Assembly: GCA_964398055.1 (NCBI GenBank)
Contig: CAYNLK010000022.1
Coordinates: 42,005 to 106,004 of the forward strand
Direction: 5' to 3'
DNA: 64,000 nucleotides
DNA from: CAYNLK01 sp964398055
GTDB lineage: Bacteria > Chloroflexota > Anaerolineae > 4572-78 > J111
The notes beneath the pieces are model-generated. The model searched no databases. It was not told the DNA's origin and was given only the letters and a program-made list of their open reading frames with translations. Positions 50,243-59,624 of the stretch are shown here, piece after piece; positions within the stretch are counted from its first letter, which is position 1, and every line of letters starts with the position of its first letter. The position numbers and the translations under genes are program-made.

Positions 50243-52543
50243 ATGACGCCAATCCCACTCACCGATGTCGAAAAAATTCGCCGCTTACCCTGGTTGATCG
50301 CCGCCGACACTTTGAACACCGGCTTTTTCTTGTTGACCTTCACCGGCTCAGTCTTTATCCTATTCCTGAATGAACTGGGCTTGAACAAAAGCCAGATCGG
50401 TTTTTTACTCTCGTTGGTGCCATTCTGCGGCATTATCGCTCCTTTCATTGCGCCTTACCTGGCCCGTTGGGGCTACAAACGGGTTTATGTCACTTTCTGG
50501 GGTTTGCGTAGCTTCGTCTTCGCCCTGATCCTCTTCACCCCGCTGATCCTGGCTCAATATGGGCCGGTCTCTGCCTTTTATTGGGTGGCTGCGATCATCT
50601 TTAGCTTTGCTATGTGCCGGGCCATTGCCGAAACCGGCGGTTATCCCTGGCGCAAGGAAGCGGTGCCGGACTCGATCCGGGGCAAATTCAGCGCCGTTAA
50701 CAGCATGAGCACCACCGTTGCCGCCATCATCGTCATTGCCGGGGCCAGCCTGGTCATCGACGCCGGGACCGGCCTGGGCCGCTTTATGCTGCTCATGAGC
50801 GTGGGAATTATCTTGGGCCTGGCCTCGGTCTGGAGCTATGCCCGGGTGCCCGGCGGCGCGCCGATCAAGCACGATAGCCCGGCCTCGACGCACGCCCGCG
50901 CCCTCAAAGGCGCTCTGCTCGACCGGAGCTTTGTGCGCTTTCTCCTGGTCCTGGGGCTGGCCACGGTTGGAGGCACGTCCGTTATCTCCTTTGTGCCGTT
51001 GTATATGACCGAGCAGGTCGGCCTGAGCGAAGGCAACGTGGTGCTGCTCAGTATCGGCACTTATATTGGAGCCTTGTTGACTTCCTACTGGTGGGGTTGG
51101 CTGGCGGACCGCTACGGCAGCCAGCCGGTCATGCAATTCAGCCTCTATTTTATGATCATCCTGCCCATCGCCTGGTTCCTCATGCCCAAGCGCAGCCCGC
51201 TCAGCCTGCCGCTTGGGCTGACCATTGCCCTTTTGGCCGGGGTGGCCACGCTGGCCTGGCAGATAAGCTGGTTACGGTATCTCTACGTCAACGCGGTGCC
51301 CCCCCGCCGTGAGGCGCCCTACCTGGCCGTTTACTATGCCTGGTTTGGCTTTGCCAGCGGCTTCGGGCCATTACTGGCCGGTCAGATGATCGCCCTCTCG
51401 CGCCGGCTGTCCGTAACCGTGGGATCACTCAGCCTTGACCCCTACACGCCCCTGTTTGGGTTGAGCGTCATCTTGCTTATCGCCGCCGTCTTCACCGTGG
51501 CCAAGCTGCCCAGCGCTGACGCCACCACCTTCAGACGATTGGCCGGCATGTTTCTACGGGGCAATCCCATTCGGGCTTTGAACTCGCTGATCCAGTACAA
51601 TTTCTCCGGCAGCGAGATGACCCGCGTCACCACAACCGAACGGATGGGCGATGCCCAAAATCTCCTGAGCACCCAGGAACTCATCGAAGCCCTTAACGAT
51701 CCCAGTTTTAACGTGCGCTATGAAGCCATCCACTCGATCGGCCGGCTGCCGCCGGAACCGGAACTGGTCGAAGCGCTGCTGGCCGCCTTGCAGGCCGGTC
51801 AATCGGAACTCAGCTTTGTGATTATCCAGGCCCTCGGCCGGCTGGGCGACCGCCAGGCGATCCAGCCGCTGCGCCAGCTGCTAGACTCTGATTATCATCT
51901 ATTGGCCGCCCACAGCGCCCGGGCGCTGGCTCGCCTGGGTGATACGGCCAGTATTCCCTGCTTGCTGGCTAAATTCAGAAGCGAGTCGAACGACATCTTG
52001 CGGATAGCGTACGTTTCTGCGTTGGGCAGCCTGGGCTGTACGGAAGCCCTGGCCGAGATCTTTGAGCTGCTGCGCCAGACCCCCGGCGAAGCGCAGCGGG
52101 GCGAGATCGGCCTGGCTCTGGCTCGCCTTGCCGGGGACGAACAGTATTACATGCAGCACTGGCGCTCGTTACGGGCCAACCCTAATACTGCCACCGCCCA
52201 GGCCCTGCTGGCGTTGGCTAAAAAAGCCAAACATCTCAAGCTGGATACCTGCGCCAACCTGGCCGAACAGGCCGCCAACTATTATGCCCAGGGTGATCCC
52301 CAGCAAGGAACAGCCTTGCTCAGCGAATTGATCGACCAATTCTGCCTGGAGACGCTTGACAAAACGCGAGTTTATATCTTATATGAATGCGCCCGGCGCA
52401 TCGCTGAGTTTGGTCACTCCCGGCCGGAATTTGTGCTGCTGGCCTTGCACACCTTGAATCTGACCCTGCAAGAATTCGATGCCTCGCTGGCCAAGCTGAC
52501 CCATGACTATCATCACTTAAAACCGGCCGTCACTGATCAATGA
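50243..52543 (+). CDS. MFS transporter fused to a HEAT-repeat domain
   Basis: Protein of 766 residues from ATG 50243, 16 bp after the glycosyltransferase stop; the GTG at 50228 is an alternative. Residues about 1-435 form a 12-helix MFS core (LNELGLNKSQIGFLLSLVPF; the region after helix 6 is cytosolic; WWGWLADRYGSQPVM is an MFS A-like loop). Residues about 480-610 are HEAT repeats (VRYEAIHSIGRLPPEPELVE, ALGRLGDRQAIQPLRQLLDS, ARALARLGDTASIPCLLAKF). A further helical tail follows. HEAT repeats on a transporter suggest a cytosolic partner. The substrate is unknown. Confidence 0.88.
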   Translation: MTPIPLTDVEKIRRLPWLIAADTLNTGFFLLTFTGSVFILFLNELGLNKSQIGFLLSLVPFCGIIAPFIAPYLARWGYKRVYVTFWGLRSFVFALILFTPLILAQYGPVSAFYWVAAIIFSFAMCRAIAETGGYPWRKEAVPDSIRGKFSAVNSMSTTVAAIIVIAGASLVIDAGTGLGRFMLLMSVGIILGLASVWSYARVPGGAPIKHDSPASTHARALKGALLDRSFVRFLLVLGLATVGGTSVISFVPLYMTEQVGLSEGNVVLLSIGTYIGALLTSYWWGWLADRYGSQPVMQFSLYFMIILPIAWFLMPKRSPLSLPLGLTIALLAGVATLAWQISWLRYLYVNAVPPRREAPYLAVYYAWFGFASGFGPLLAGQMIALSRRLSVTVGSLSLDPYTPLFGLSVILLIAAVFTVAKLPSADATTFRRLAGMFLRGNPIRALNSLIQYNFSGSEMTRVTTTERMGDAQNLLSTQELIEALNDPSFNVRYEAIHSIGRLPPEPELVEALLAALQAGQSELSFVIIQALGRLGDRQAIQPLRQLLDSDYHLLAAHSARALARLGDTASIPCLLAKFRSESNDILRIAYVSALGSLGCTEALAEIFELLRQTPGEAQRGEIGLALARLAGDEQYYMQHWRSLRANPNTATAQALLALAKKAKHLKLDTCANLAEQAANYYAQGDPQQGTALLSELIDQFCLETLDKTRVYILYECARRIAEFGHSRPEFVLLALHTLNLTLQEFDASLAKLTHDYHHLKPAVTDQ

Positions 52544-52563
52544 GGTTGTCCTCAGGACTCGTT

Positions 52564-52592
52564 TTGACATCACTATGGTATAAACATATAAT
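52564..52592 (+). promoter_or_regulatory. Consensus sigma-70-type promoter of vapBC
   Basis: TTGACA (52564-52569), exactly 17 bp, TATAAT (52587-52592): a perfect match to the bacterial vegetative consensus, 37 bp before the antitoxin start. CATCA and TGATG half-sites flank the -10 region (about 52568 and 52594), a plausible autoregulatory operator. Confidence 0.8.
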
Positions 52593-52628
52593 ATGATGTA
52601 ATAACTCTGCTTTCAAGAGGTGTGATGT

Positions 52629-52940
52629 ATGCATCGCCTGCAAATATCGCTGACCCAAAACCAATACGAGTTCCTTAAATCAGAAGCGTTCGTTTCGGGC
52701 CAAAGTATGGCCGCCATTTTGCGGGAGTTCCTGGACGACATCATTCAGCGCCGGCAGCAAGAAATCCTTGAAAAAGATCCTATCTGGCAAGTCATCGGTG
52801 TGGCCCAGGAGGTAACCGGGCCAACCGATATCAGTACCACGGTAGACCACTATCTCTACGGCCAATCACTCGAGGCGGTCGGTATCTCTGAACCACTGCC
52901 CAAAGTGGCCGAGGAAGCCGATGAGTACGCTCCTGATTGA
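52629..52940 (+). CDS. vapB: VapB-like antitoxin
   Basis: Protein of 103 residues with a ribbon-helix-helix-like N-terminus (HRLQISLTQNQYEFLKSEAF, SGQSMAAILREFLDDII) followed by an acidic C-terminal tail likely to bind the toxin. An AAGAGG site precedes the ATG. Overlaps the toxin gene by 20 bases, as usual for type II modules. Assignment rests on the fold pattern and on the neighbour. Confidence 0.75.
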   Translation: MHRLQISLTQNQYEFLKSEAFVSGQSMAAILREFLDDIIQRRQQEILEKDPIWQVIGVAQEVTGPTDISTTVDHYLYGQSLEAVGISEPLPKVAEEADEYAPD

Positions 52941-53325
52941 CACCAGCGCCCTGCACGCCCTGCATTACGCCCGCGATGACAACCACGCTCAAGCCGTGGC
53001 TTATTTCAAGTTGCTGGCCGGGCGGATCAAGCCGATTCTGACCGAGTGGGTGTTTGTGGAGACGATGAATTTGACCAAAGCCCGCCTGGGACCGGCCTAT
53101 GCCATTGCTTTTGGTCGCCAGTTGCAGGCCAGCCGGGCTTTTTATCCCCTCATGTTAACCGACGTGGACAAGCAGACCACCTGGGCGATTTTTGAACAGC
53201 ATCACGACAAGCCGTGGAGCTACGTCGACTGCTCCCTCTTGGCCGTGGCCCGCCGGCTGGAGATCAGGCGCGTCTTTGCCTTCGATCATCATTTTGAGCA
53301 GATGGGGTTGGAGGTAGTCCCTTGA
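52921..53325 (+). CDS. vapC: VapC-like PIN-domain toxin
   Basis: PIN-domain ribonuclease, 134 residues. Acidic residues in the usual places: Asp7 (LLIDTSAL), Glu42 or Glu47 (TEWVFVETMN), Asp103 (YVDCSL) and Asp122 (FAFDHHF). VapC toxins cleave tRNA or rRNA and are neutralised by VapB. The stop overlaps the TTG start of the following glycosyltransferase-like gene by four bases. Confidence 0.88.
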   Translation: MSTLLIDTSALHALHYARDDNHAQAVAYFKLLAGRIKPILTEWVFVETMNLTKARLGPAYAIAFGRQLQASRAFYPLMLTDVDKQTTWAIFEQHHDKPWSYVDCSLLAVARRLEIRRVFAFDHHFEQMGLEVVP

Positions 53326-55736
53326 CTTCTCCCCGCTCCCCGCTCCTCGCTCCCCGTTCTACGCTCTACGCGGCCTTGTTCCTCTTCCTTTTTGCTGTCT
53401 ATCTGCTCACCTACACCCCCCGGATCAACTCCAGCGACGGCCTGGCTATGTTCGCCACCGCCGAAAGTATCGTCCGCCGCGCCGCCCTCGACATCGAACA
53501 GATTCGCTGGCTGGGCTTGCAGCAGGGCACTTACGGGCTGGATGGCCTGCTCTACTCCCGCAAAGGCATCGGCGTACCAATCGGCCTGCTGCCGCTAATC
53601 TGGCTGGGTCTGATTACGCCCTGGTTTGGCCTGGTCAGCGCCAGCTTGCTCTTCAACGCCATTGTGACCGCCCTGACAGGGGTCCTGCTGCTGGTATACC
53701 TGCTTGAATTAGGCTTTGCTCAGCGCACCGGCCTGGTCGTTGCCGTCACCTTTGGCCTGGCCACCCTGGCCTGGCCCTATGCCAAATCCCTGTTCAGCGA
53801 TCCTTTTTCCGGGCTACTGCTGCTGGCCGCCGCCTATTTCTTGTTCAAGTTCCAGCATAGTTCAAAAATCAGCAAAAATGCAACACAACAAGGAGATGCA
53901 GGCGAAAAAAACCTCTCCCCCGCCCCCCTGCTCCTCCGCCCCTCTGCATTGACCTACCCCTTCCTGGCCGGTCTCTGCCTGGGCTGGAATGTCGCCACCC
54001 GTTACGCCGAGGCCCTGTTTGTACCTATCTTTGGCCTGTTGCTGCTATATTATTTATTTATGACACTTGCCCCGGAACGAAGTGAACGGGTTTACGATTT
54101 ACGATTAAAAATTCACAATTCGCAATTCACTATTAACCATTCACAATTCATTGCTCCTCTCCTCGCTTTCCTGGCCCCCCTCCTCCTCGTCGGCTTTGGA
54201 TTGATAGCCTTCAACCTCTCCCGTTACGGCGACCCACTCAACACCGGCTACCTGCCCAACGAGACGTTTAGCGCCATCTGGTGGCAGGGCATCGCCGGGC
54301 AGTTGCTCAGCCCGGGCCGGGGATTGCTGCTGTACAGCCCCATCTTCCTTCTCAGTCTGGTCGGCATCCCGGCATTTTTGCGCCGTTGCCGCCCTGAAGC
54401 CATCCTGGCCCTGGCGATCATCCTGATCCACCTGCTGCTCTACGGCAAATGGTTCATGTGGCACGGCGGCTTTGCCTGGGGCCCTCGCTTCATGATCCCC
54501 ACCCTTCCCTTTTGGGCGCTCCTCCTGGCCCCGGTCACTGAACGAGCTTTCCCATCTACCTCTTCTTCTACCTATCCCCCTTCATCCTTTCTGTGGCGTT
54601 TGGCCTACCTGACTCTGGCGGTTCTCAGCCTGATCCCGCAACTATTGATGGTCAGCATCGACTTCTCCCCCTTTCAGGGTTACCTGCTCGACACCGGGCT
54701 GCCCCTGTTCGACCCCCGCACCTTTTTTGATCCCGCCTTTTCGCCGTTGCTGCATGGCTGGCGCTTCATCGCCGCTCACAGCCTTGACCTGGCCTGGGCC
54801 TGGCAGGGTCAGTTCAACGGTTGGTTGCTGGGGCTGCTGTTGGTCAATCTTGGTCTGAGCGGCCTCTACCTGTGGCAAGCCAGCCGCTCAGCCGGTCGCC
54901 CGGCCGAAGCGGCCGCGGCGCAGCGCACCGGCCGGCTGGCCCTGATCTCCACCCTGATGACCTTGACCTTTCTGCTCAGCTACACCCCCACCTTGCCGGA
55001 GAGGTCGCTGCAAGATATGGTGGCCGCTCTCAATGAAGTTGTCCGCCCCAGCGATGCGATCATCCTCAACGACCCGGACATCACCCTGCCCCTGGCCGAA
55101 CTGTCCAAGAGCCGGGCGCCGGTGTTAGGCTTGAATAACGGTGGTTTTCCGCTGCCGGAGGACATCGCTCGCCGCCTGGAGGAAACTATGGCCGCCCATA
55201 CCCAGATTTGGTGGTTGCCCAACTGGCTGCCGCCCGAGCAGAGCGCTGTCGAGCAGATTTTGCTGGCAAGCGGCTTCCGCGCCCGAGACGAGAATTATGA
55301 CGGGCGGCGATTGGTTCTGTTCGCCCTGCCCCAGGCGTTGCCAGAGCAGGTCGTTGAGGCCACCTTTGACAGATCGATCACCCTGCTTACCGCGGCCTGG
55401 CTGCCTGCGGCAACGGCGGGCGCGGCCCTGCCGGTCGAGCTAACCTGGCAGGCGCAAGCGCCTGTTGACCAGGACTATCACATTTTTGTCCATCTATTGA
55501 ATTCAACGGGGCAAATTGTCGCCCAGGCCGATGGCCAGCCGGCCCTTTGGACGCAGCCCACCTCCACCTGGCCGGTCGGCCAGCAGATTGTGGACCGCCA
55601 CGGCTTGTGGCTGGCCCCCACGACCCCCCCAGGCGCTTATCACCTGTTGGTCGGGCTGTACCGTCCGGCCGATGGCAGCCGTTTAACCCTGCCCGACGGC
55701 AACAACTCAGTCGAGTTTAGCCTAACCATCGAATAG
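53322..55736 (+). CDS. Polytopic glycosyltransferase-like membrane protein (GT39-like)
   Basis: Protein of 804 residues with about 12 helices and a C-terminal soluble beta-domain. The first extracytoplasmic loop carries YTPRINSSDGLAMFATAESI, with the Asp expected for GT-C enzymes. Repeat-derived stretches occur in frame: SPRSPLLAPRSTLYA at the start, LSPAPLLLRPSALTYP, KIHNSQFTINHSQFIA and PSTSSSTYPPSSFLW, all in loops or termini. The C-terminal 130 residues (LPVELTWQAQAPVDQDYHIF) resemble a carbohydrate-associated beta-sandwich. TTG 53322 overlapping vapC is the only start before the first helix. It likely transfers a lipid-linked sugar outside the cell; acceptor unknown. Confidence 0.82.
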   Translation: MTSPRSPLLAPRSTLYAALFLFLFAVYLLTYTPRINSSDGLAMFATAESIVRRAALDIEQIRWLGLQQGTYGLDGLLYSRKGIGVPIGLLPLIWLGLITPWFGLVSASLLFNAIVTALTGVLLLVYLLELGFAQRTGLVVAVTFGLATLAWPYAKSLFSDPFSGLLLLAAAYFLFKFQHSSKISKNATQQGDAGEKNLSPAPLLLRPSALTYPFLAGLCLGWNVATRYAEALFVPIFGLLLLYYLFMTLAPERSERVYDLRLKIHNSQFTINHSQFIAPLLAFLAPLLLVGFGLIAFNLSRYGDPLNTGYLPNETFSAIWWQGIAGQLLSPGRGLLLYSPIFLLSLVGIPAFLRRCRPEAILALAIILIHLLLYGKWFMWHGGFAWGPRFMIPTLPFWALLLAPVTERAFPSTSSSTYPPSSFLWRLAYLTLAVLSLIPQLLMVSIDFSPFQGYLLDTGLPLFDPRTFFDPAFSPLLHGWRFIAAHSLDLAWAWQGQFNGWLLGLLLVNLGLSGLYLWQASRSAGRPAEAAAAQRTGRLALISTLMTLTFLLSYTPTLPERSLQDMVAALNEVVRPSDAIILNDPDITLPLAELSKSRAPVLGLNNGGFPLPEDIARRLEETMAAHTQIWWLPNWLPPEQSAVEQILLASGFRARDENYDGRRLVLFALPQALPEQVVEATFDRSITLLTAAWLPAATAGAALPVELTWQAQAPVDQDYHIFVHLLNSTGQIVAQADGQPALWTQPTSTWPVGQQIVDRHGLWLAPTTPPGAYHLLVGLYRPADGSRLTLPDGNNSVEFSLTIE

Positions 55737-55831
55737 AATCATTATCGTCGCCAAAATTCACCGAATTCTTGGGTTTTGTAATTCCCAAATAACTGATACA
55801 ATTACAGTAAATCAGCTCTGCAAACCCAAAT

Positions 55832-56632
55832 ATGACTCAAACCCAGCCTGTGCTCTTAAAAAAATTATCGAACAACTCCCCAACCGGCCACGAATTTGAG
55901 CTGGCCTGGTCAGAACACGATCTGGCTGACTTAAACAAGCAGTTTGAATCGGCCAGCGCCGCCGAGATTTTGGCCTGGGCCTGGCAAACCTTTCAGCCCT
56001 ACATCGCCGTCAGTTCCTCATTTCAAACTCAAAGCGTGCCTCTGCTGCATCTGATCTCGCAAATTTGTCCGGAGATGTTGGTTATTTTCCTGGATACCGG
56101 CTTTCATTTCCCGGAAACGTTGGCCTTTCGCGATGAACTCCAAGCCCGCTTTCAACTAAATTTGGTTGTAGTGCGGCCAACGATTGAAAAGAAACAACTG
56201 GTCGCCCGTTATGGCGAGGGTCTCTACCGCCGCGACCCCGATTTATGCTGCTACATCAACAAAGTTGAACCGATGGAAAGAGTTTTGGCCGGCCTGTATG
56301 CCTGGGTAAGCGGGCTTCGCCGCGACCAAAATGGACTTCGCCAAAACCTGCCCATCCTGGAACTGGAGCCAACCGGCCTGTTAAAAATCCATCCGCTGCT
56401 GAATTGGACCAAGTCGCAGCTCTGGGCGTATATCGACCAGTATGAATTACCACTGCACCCATTATTTGAAAAGGGATATCCCAGCATCGGTTGCGCGCCC
56501 TGCACCCGCCCGGTCCTTTCCGGCGAAGACGACCGGGCCGGGCGTTGGGCTGGTCAAACCAAGACGGAGTGTGGACTGCACTTTAATTTGCCGAAAGATA
56601 AGGAGGAAGAGCATGTTCAAGCCGCAACGTAA
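55832..56632 (+). CDS. cysH: Phosphoadenylyl/adenylyl-sulfate reductase
   Basis: Assimilatory sulfate reduction, forming sulfite from activated sulfate. The PAPS-reductase fold is shown by SSSFQTQSVPLLHLI, FLDTGFHFPET, and KTECGLH with catalytic Cys247. Cys pairs at 139-140 (DLCCYINKVEPM) and 221/224 (GCAPC) are the [4Fe-4S] ligands of APS-type reductases, so APS is the more likely substrate. No other sulfate genes are adjacent. The start codon of the next gene lies inside this reading frame. Confidence 0.95.
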   Translation: MTQTQPVLLKKLSNNSPTGHEFELAWSEHDLADLNKQFESASAAEILAWAWQTFQPYIAVSSSFQTQSVPLLHLISQICPEMLVIFLDTGFHFPETLAFRDELQARFQLNLVVVRPTIEKKQLVARYGEGLYRRDPDLCCYINKVEPMERVLAGLYAWVSGLRRDQNGLRQNLPILELEPTGLLKIHPLLNWTKSQLWAYIDQYELPLHPLFEKGYPSIGCAPCTRPVLSGEDDRAGRWAGQTKTECGLHFNLPKDKEEEHVQAAT

Positions 56633-57608
56633 CGACAACGTAATTCTGGTGACCGGCGGGGCCGGTTACATTGGCTCTCAACTCATCCGAGACCTGGCCA
56701 CCGACCCTCGTTTTGCCGGCCGTACCATTCGTATTTACGACAACCTGCAGCGCCAACGTTTTGCCGCTTTGATGGATTTACCGGCCGAGGGCCGCTATGA
56801 ATTTATCGAGGGGGATATTCTGGACCGCCTCAACCTGGAGCGGGCCATGCAGGGGGTTAGCACGGTCATCCACCTGGCCGCCATTGTGCGGACGCCCCTG
56901 AGCTTTGACCATCCCGAATGGACCGAACAGGTGAACCACTGGGGCACCGCCAGCGTGGTCGAAGCCGCGCTGGGAAGCGGGGCGTCGCAGTTGCTTTACA
57001 CCAGTTCCGCCAGCGTTTATGGACCGGGCGGACCATTTAAGGAGACAGATGTTTGCCGGCCGATTGGTCCTTATGCGATTTCCAAGCGCAAAGGCGAAGA
57101 TGAGATTCTACGCGGGGGTAAGCGGGGTCTGTTGGTCGCCATCGTGCGTTTGGGCACCACCTTTGGCAACGCGCCGGGAATGCGTTTTGACGGGGTAGCC
57201 AATCGCCTCGCCTTTCTGTGCGGGGTGGCCCGGCCGCTGGTCATTCACGGCAGCGGGGAACAACTGCGGCCGCTGATTCACGTCGCCGACGCCTCACGGG
57301 CCATGCGATTGTGTCTGCTCGATGCCAGGGCTGAAGGCCAGATTATCAATGCGGTGACGATGAATCCCTCCATCAATCAGGTCGCCCAGGCTTTGCAAGG
57401 GCTTGTGTCCCACACCTCAATTCGCTACACCGACCAGGATATCCTGACCGAGCTTAGTTTTGAGGTCGACTCGACCAAATTGATGGAATTAGGTTTTCAA
57501 CCCGAATTTAGTCTTGAAGACGGTCTTAAGCAGATGTTGTCTCGCTGGCAGGGCTTCCGCCCGGCCTTAAGTAGGTCGGTCAGGCCGTGGGAGCTAGATA
57601 TGGCCTAA
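56613..57608 (+). CDS. NAD-dependent epimerase/dehydratase
   Basis: Extended SDR of 331 residues from ATG 56613 with AGGAGG just upstream. NAD motif VTGGAGYIGSQL, YTSSASVYGPGGPF and YAISKRKGED (Tyr-x-x-x-Lys). C-terminal part (SFEVDSTKLMELGFQPEFSL) as in UDP-glucose epimerase relatives. Substrate unknown; likely a nucleotide sugar of the adjacent glycan region. Overlaps cysH by 20 bases. Longer frames to 56442 are out-of-frame readings of cysH. Confidence 0.9.
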   Translation: MFKPQRNDNVILVTGGAGYIGSQLIRDLATDPRFAGRTIRIYDNLQRQRFAALMDLPAEGRYEFIEGDILDRLNLERAMQGVSTVIHLAAIVRTPLSFDHPEWTEQVNHWGTASVVEAALGSGASQLLYTSSASVYGPGGPFKETDVCRPIGPYAISKRKGEDEILRGGKRGLLVAIVRLGTTFGNAPGMRFDGVANRLAFLCGVARPLVIHGSGEQLRPLIHVADASRAMRLCLLDARAEGQIINAVTMNPSINQVAQALQGLVSHTSIRYTDQDILTELSFEVDSTKLMELGFQPEFSLEDGLKQMLSRWQGFRPALSRSVRPWELDMA

Positions 57609-57630
57609 CAGAAGATGCCGGTTGAGCTGT

Positions 57631-59559
57631 TCAAGCGGTTGACAGGCTGGCGATCATCTGCTTGATTTTGGTCTGGGTTTGCTCGATCTCGGTTTGCAGC
57701 CGGGCGATGGCTTGATCGATTTCGGCCAACTCCGCTTCACTTTGGCTCAACTGCTGCACGTAACGCCCGCGCAGTTTGCCTTCCTCGCCGGAGTTGGATA
57801 GAACGGCCATATTTTTCTGGGTCTGTTCCTGAGCTTTGTAAATCCTGTCCCGGTGCTGTTCCTGGCTCTGGATATCCCGCTGGCAACGGCCAATCAAGGC
57901 CCAGGCGTCCAGCAACTCCTTGAGCTTGGCATAGGTCGTCTTATCCAAGAATTTCCCATCAAAGTAGGTTTGTAAACTCTGGTAAGAGAGATCCTCCAAT
58001 TTCAGCCGGTGGCTGCGCAAATAGCGTTCCTGAACGGTAAATTCGGTAACCGTCCCCGGCCGTGTCTCAACTTTGTAACGATAGGTCTCCAACGTTTTTT
58101 CGAGCGGCTCCGGGGTGTCAAAGATGGTGTAGGGCCGGTTGAGGTTGTATTCAAGCAGGACGGTCTTGGACTGGGCCGTGCGATTGTCTAGTCGATAGGT
58201 GATACGGCGCAGGTCATATTGCTGCTGAAGCAGAAAACCATCTTTGAGCTGCAGGGAGTGCAGTTGGCTCTCCGTTTTGATCTCCTCCTGCACCTTGATC
58301 CCCAATTCAACCGCATATGAGATCACCGCCTCGGCCTGGTCAACGGTGAAGGGCAAAACCGCTTCCCCCACATATTCACCGTTCTCCAGCACCGTCACCG
58401 GGCCGCGTTCCAGGGTCAAACCGGTGCTGTTCTTGAAGCGGATGGTTGCCACCGGATGGGTTGGCATTTTAGCGCCGTTATAAATCAAATCCTTTTTGGG
58501 GCTGAGGCGGCTGCTGACAATCGGCACCATGGCCGACTGCCCCCGACCCACGCTGACCGGCCCGCTGACGTTGTACTGGAATAACTCGCCCAGGGCCTGG
58601 CCAGTGGCGGCGCTCTGGACGGTGCCGGCCATAGCTTCGGCCAGAGCCGCGCCGGTCGCCCGCCGAGCATGGAAGGGCGCGGGCGCCGCCGGGGCGACAT
58701 CAGCCATAGCCCGGTACACGGCCGGTTCGGCCTCGGCTAGCGCCGCCTCAAACATAATTGGCGCCGCCGCCACCCGCTCCTCCTCTTTGACCACCGGCCG
58801 TTTGGGCGTATGCGGGGTATACAGATCGTACATAAACGAGATGGGCATCCCGGCGGTGAGCGAGAGCGAAATGTCGGTTAGATCTTCTTCCAACTGGTTA
58901 TCGAAGATACCCCAGCCTTGCAGCAGGGCGCGCTCGCTGGAGCCGTCGACCACCAGCCGGTAGCTGACCCGCCAGGTGGGCGCCGGGGCAATGTAACTGA
59001 CCTCCAGGTCGTGTTCGCCCGGACTGAGGCGGATGGTGATGGAGCGATGGGTTTCCTGGCCTACCTCGGTCTGCAAAAAGAAACGCAAGTCGGCCGCGGC
59101 TGTCTCATCGAGTAATTCAATCCCTTCCAGCCGGTTCAGCGGCGTCACGACCACCGTTTGGTTTGCCGACTGCAAAAGTGAAACAAGAGCTTGCTCTACC
59201 GGTTTCTCATCGACTTCGTCCAGGCCGAGCAGCGTCCCGGTGACATTGCTGCCGTCGCTGACCAGCAGTTGGACCTGGCGTCCCCGCAGACTTTGCAGCA
59301 AGTCGCGCAGGCTGCGGCTGTCGCTCAGGCTGATCGAGCAGCCGGCCAGCCGTTCCTCCCTGGTTTGGGGCGTGTCATAATCCACGCCCCGCACGGCGCC
59401 GCCGCCGTGATCGAGTACAGTCAAGCTTTTCAACAGATCGTCCATCTCTTCGCGGCGAAAGGTTAACTTGATCCCTTCGCCGGAAATTGAACCACGGCGT
59501 TGAAAATAGCCAACGCCGTGTTTGTAAAGGGTCATGTGAACGATAGGAAGATGACTCAT
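57631..59559 (-). CDS. DUF4139-domain protein with C-terminal coiled coil
   Basis: Protein of 642 residues without a signal peptide. The N-terminus (VHMTLYKHGVGYFQRRGSIS) and the central YIAPAPTWRVSYRLVV and YRLDNRTAQSKTVLLEYNL segments match DUF4139/mucoidy-inhibitor-A-like proteins. An Ala-rich linker sits in the middle. The last 100 residues are strongly coiled-coil (SEAELAEIDQAIARLQTEIEQ, seen as EAELAEIDQAIARLQTEI). Family function is not established. Its stop lies 22 bp from the convergent epimerase. Confidence 0.85.
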   Translation of the reverse strand: MSHLPIVHMTLYKHGVGYFQRRGSISGEGIKLTFRREEMDDLLKSLTVLDHGGGAVRGVDYDTPQTREERLAGCSISLSDSRSLRDLLQSLRGRQVQLLVSDGSNVTGTLLGLDEVDEKPVEQALVSLLQSANQTVVVTPLNRLEGIELLDETAAADLRFFLQTEVGQETHRSITIRLSPGEHDLEVSYIAPAPTWRVSYRLVVDGSSERALLQGWGIFDNQLEEDLTDISLSLTAGMPISFMYDLYTPHTPKRPVVKEEERVAAAPIMFEAALAEAEPAVYRAMADVAPAAPAPFHARRATGAALAEAMAGTVQSAATGQALGELFQYNVSGPVSVGRGQSAMVPIVSSRLSPKKDLIYNGAKMPTHPVATIRFKNSTGLTLERGPVTVLENGEYVGEAVLPFTVDQAEAVISYAVELGIKVQEEIKTESQLHSLQLKDGFLLQQQYDLRRITYRLDNRTAQSKTVLLEYNLNRPYTIFDTPEPLEKTLETYRYKVETRPGTVTEFTVQERYLRSHRLKLEDLSYQSLQTYFDGKFLDKTTYAKLKELLDAWALIGRCQRDIQSQEQHRDRIYKAQEQTQKNMAVLSNSGEEGKLRGRYVQQLSQSEAELAEIDQAIARLQTEIEQTQTKIKQMIASLSTA

Positions 59560-59624
59560 GAGTGCCTCGATTTTGGTGAATAGATAGTTGGCTAGGTGGA
59601 CCCAACCAGCCAGCCAACCAACAC

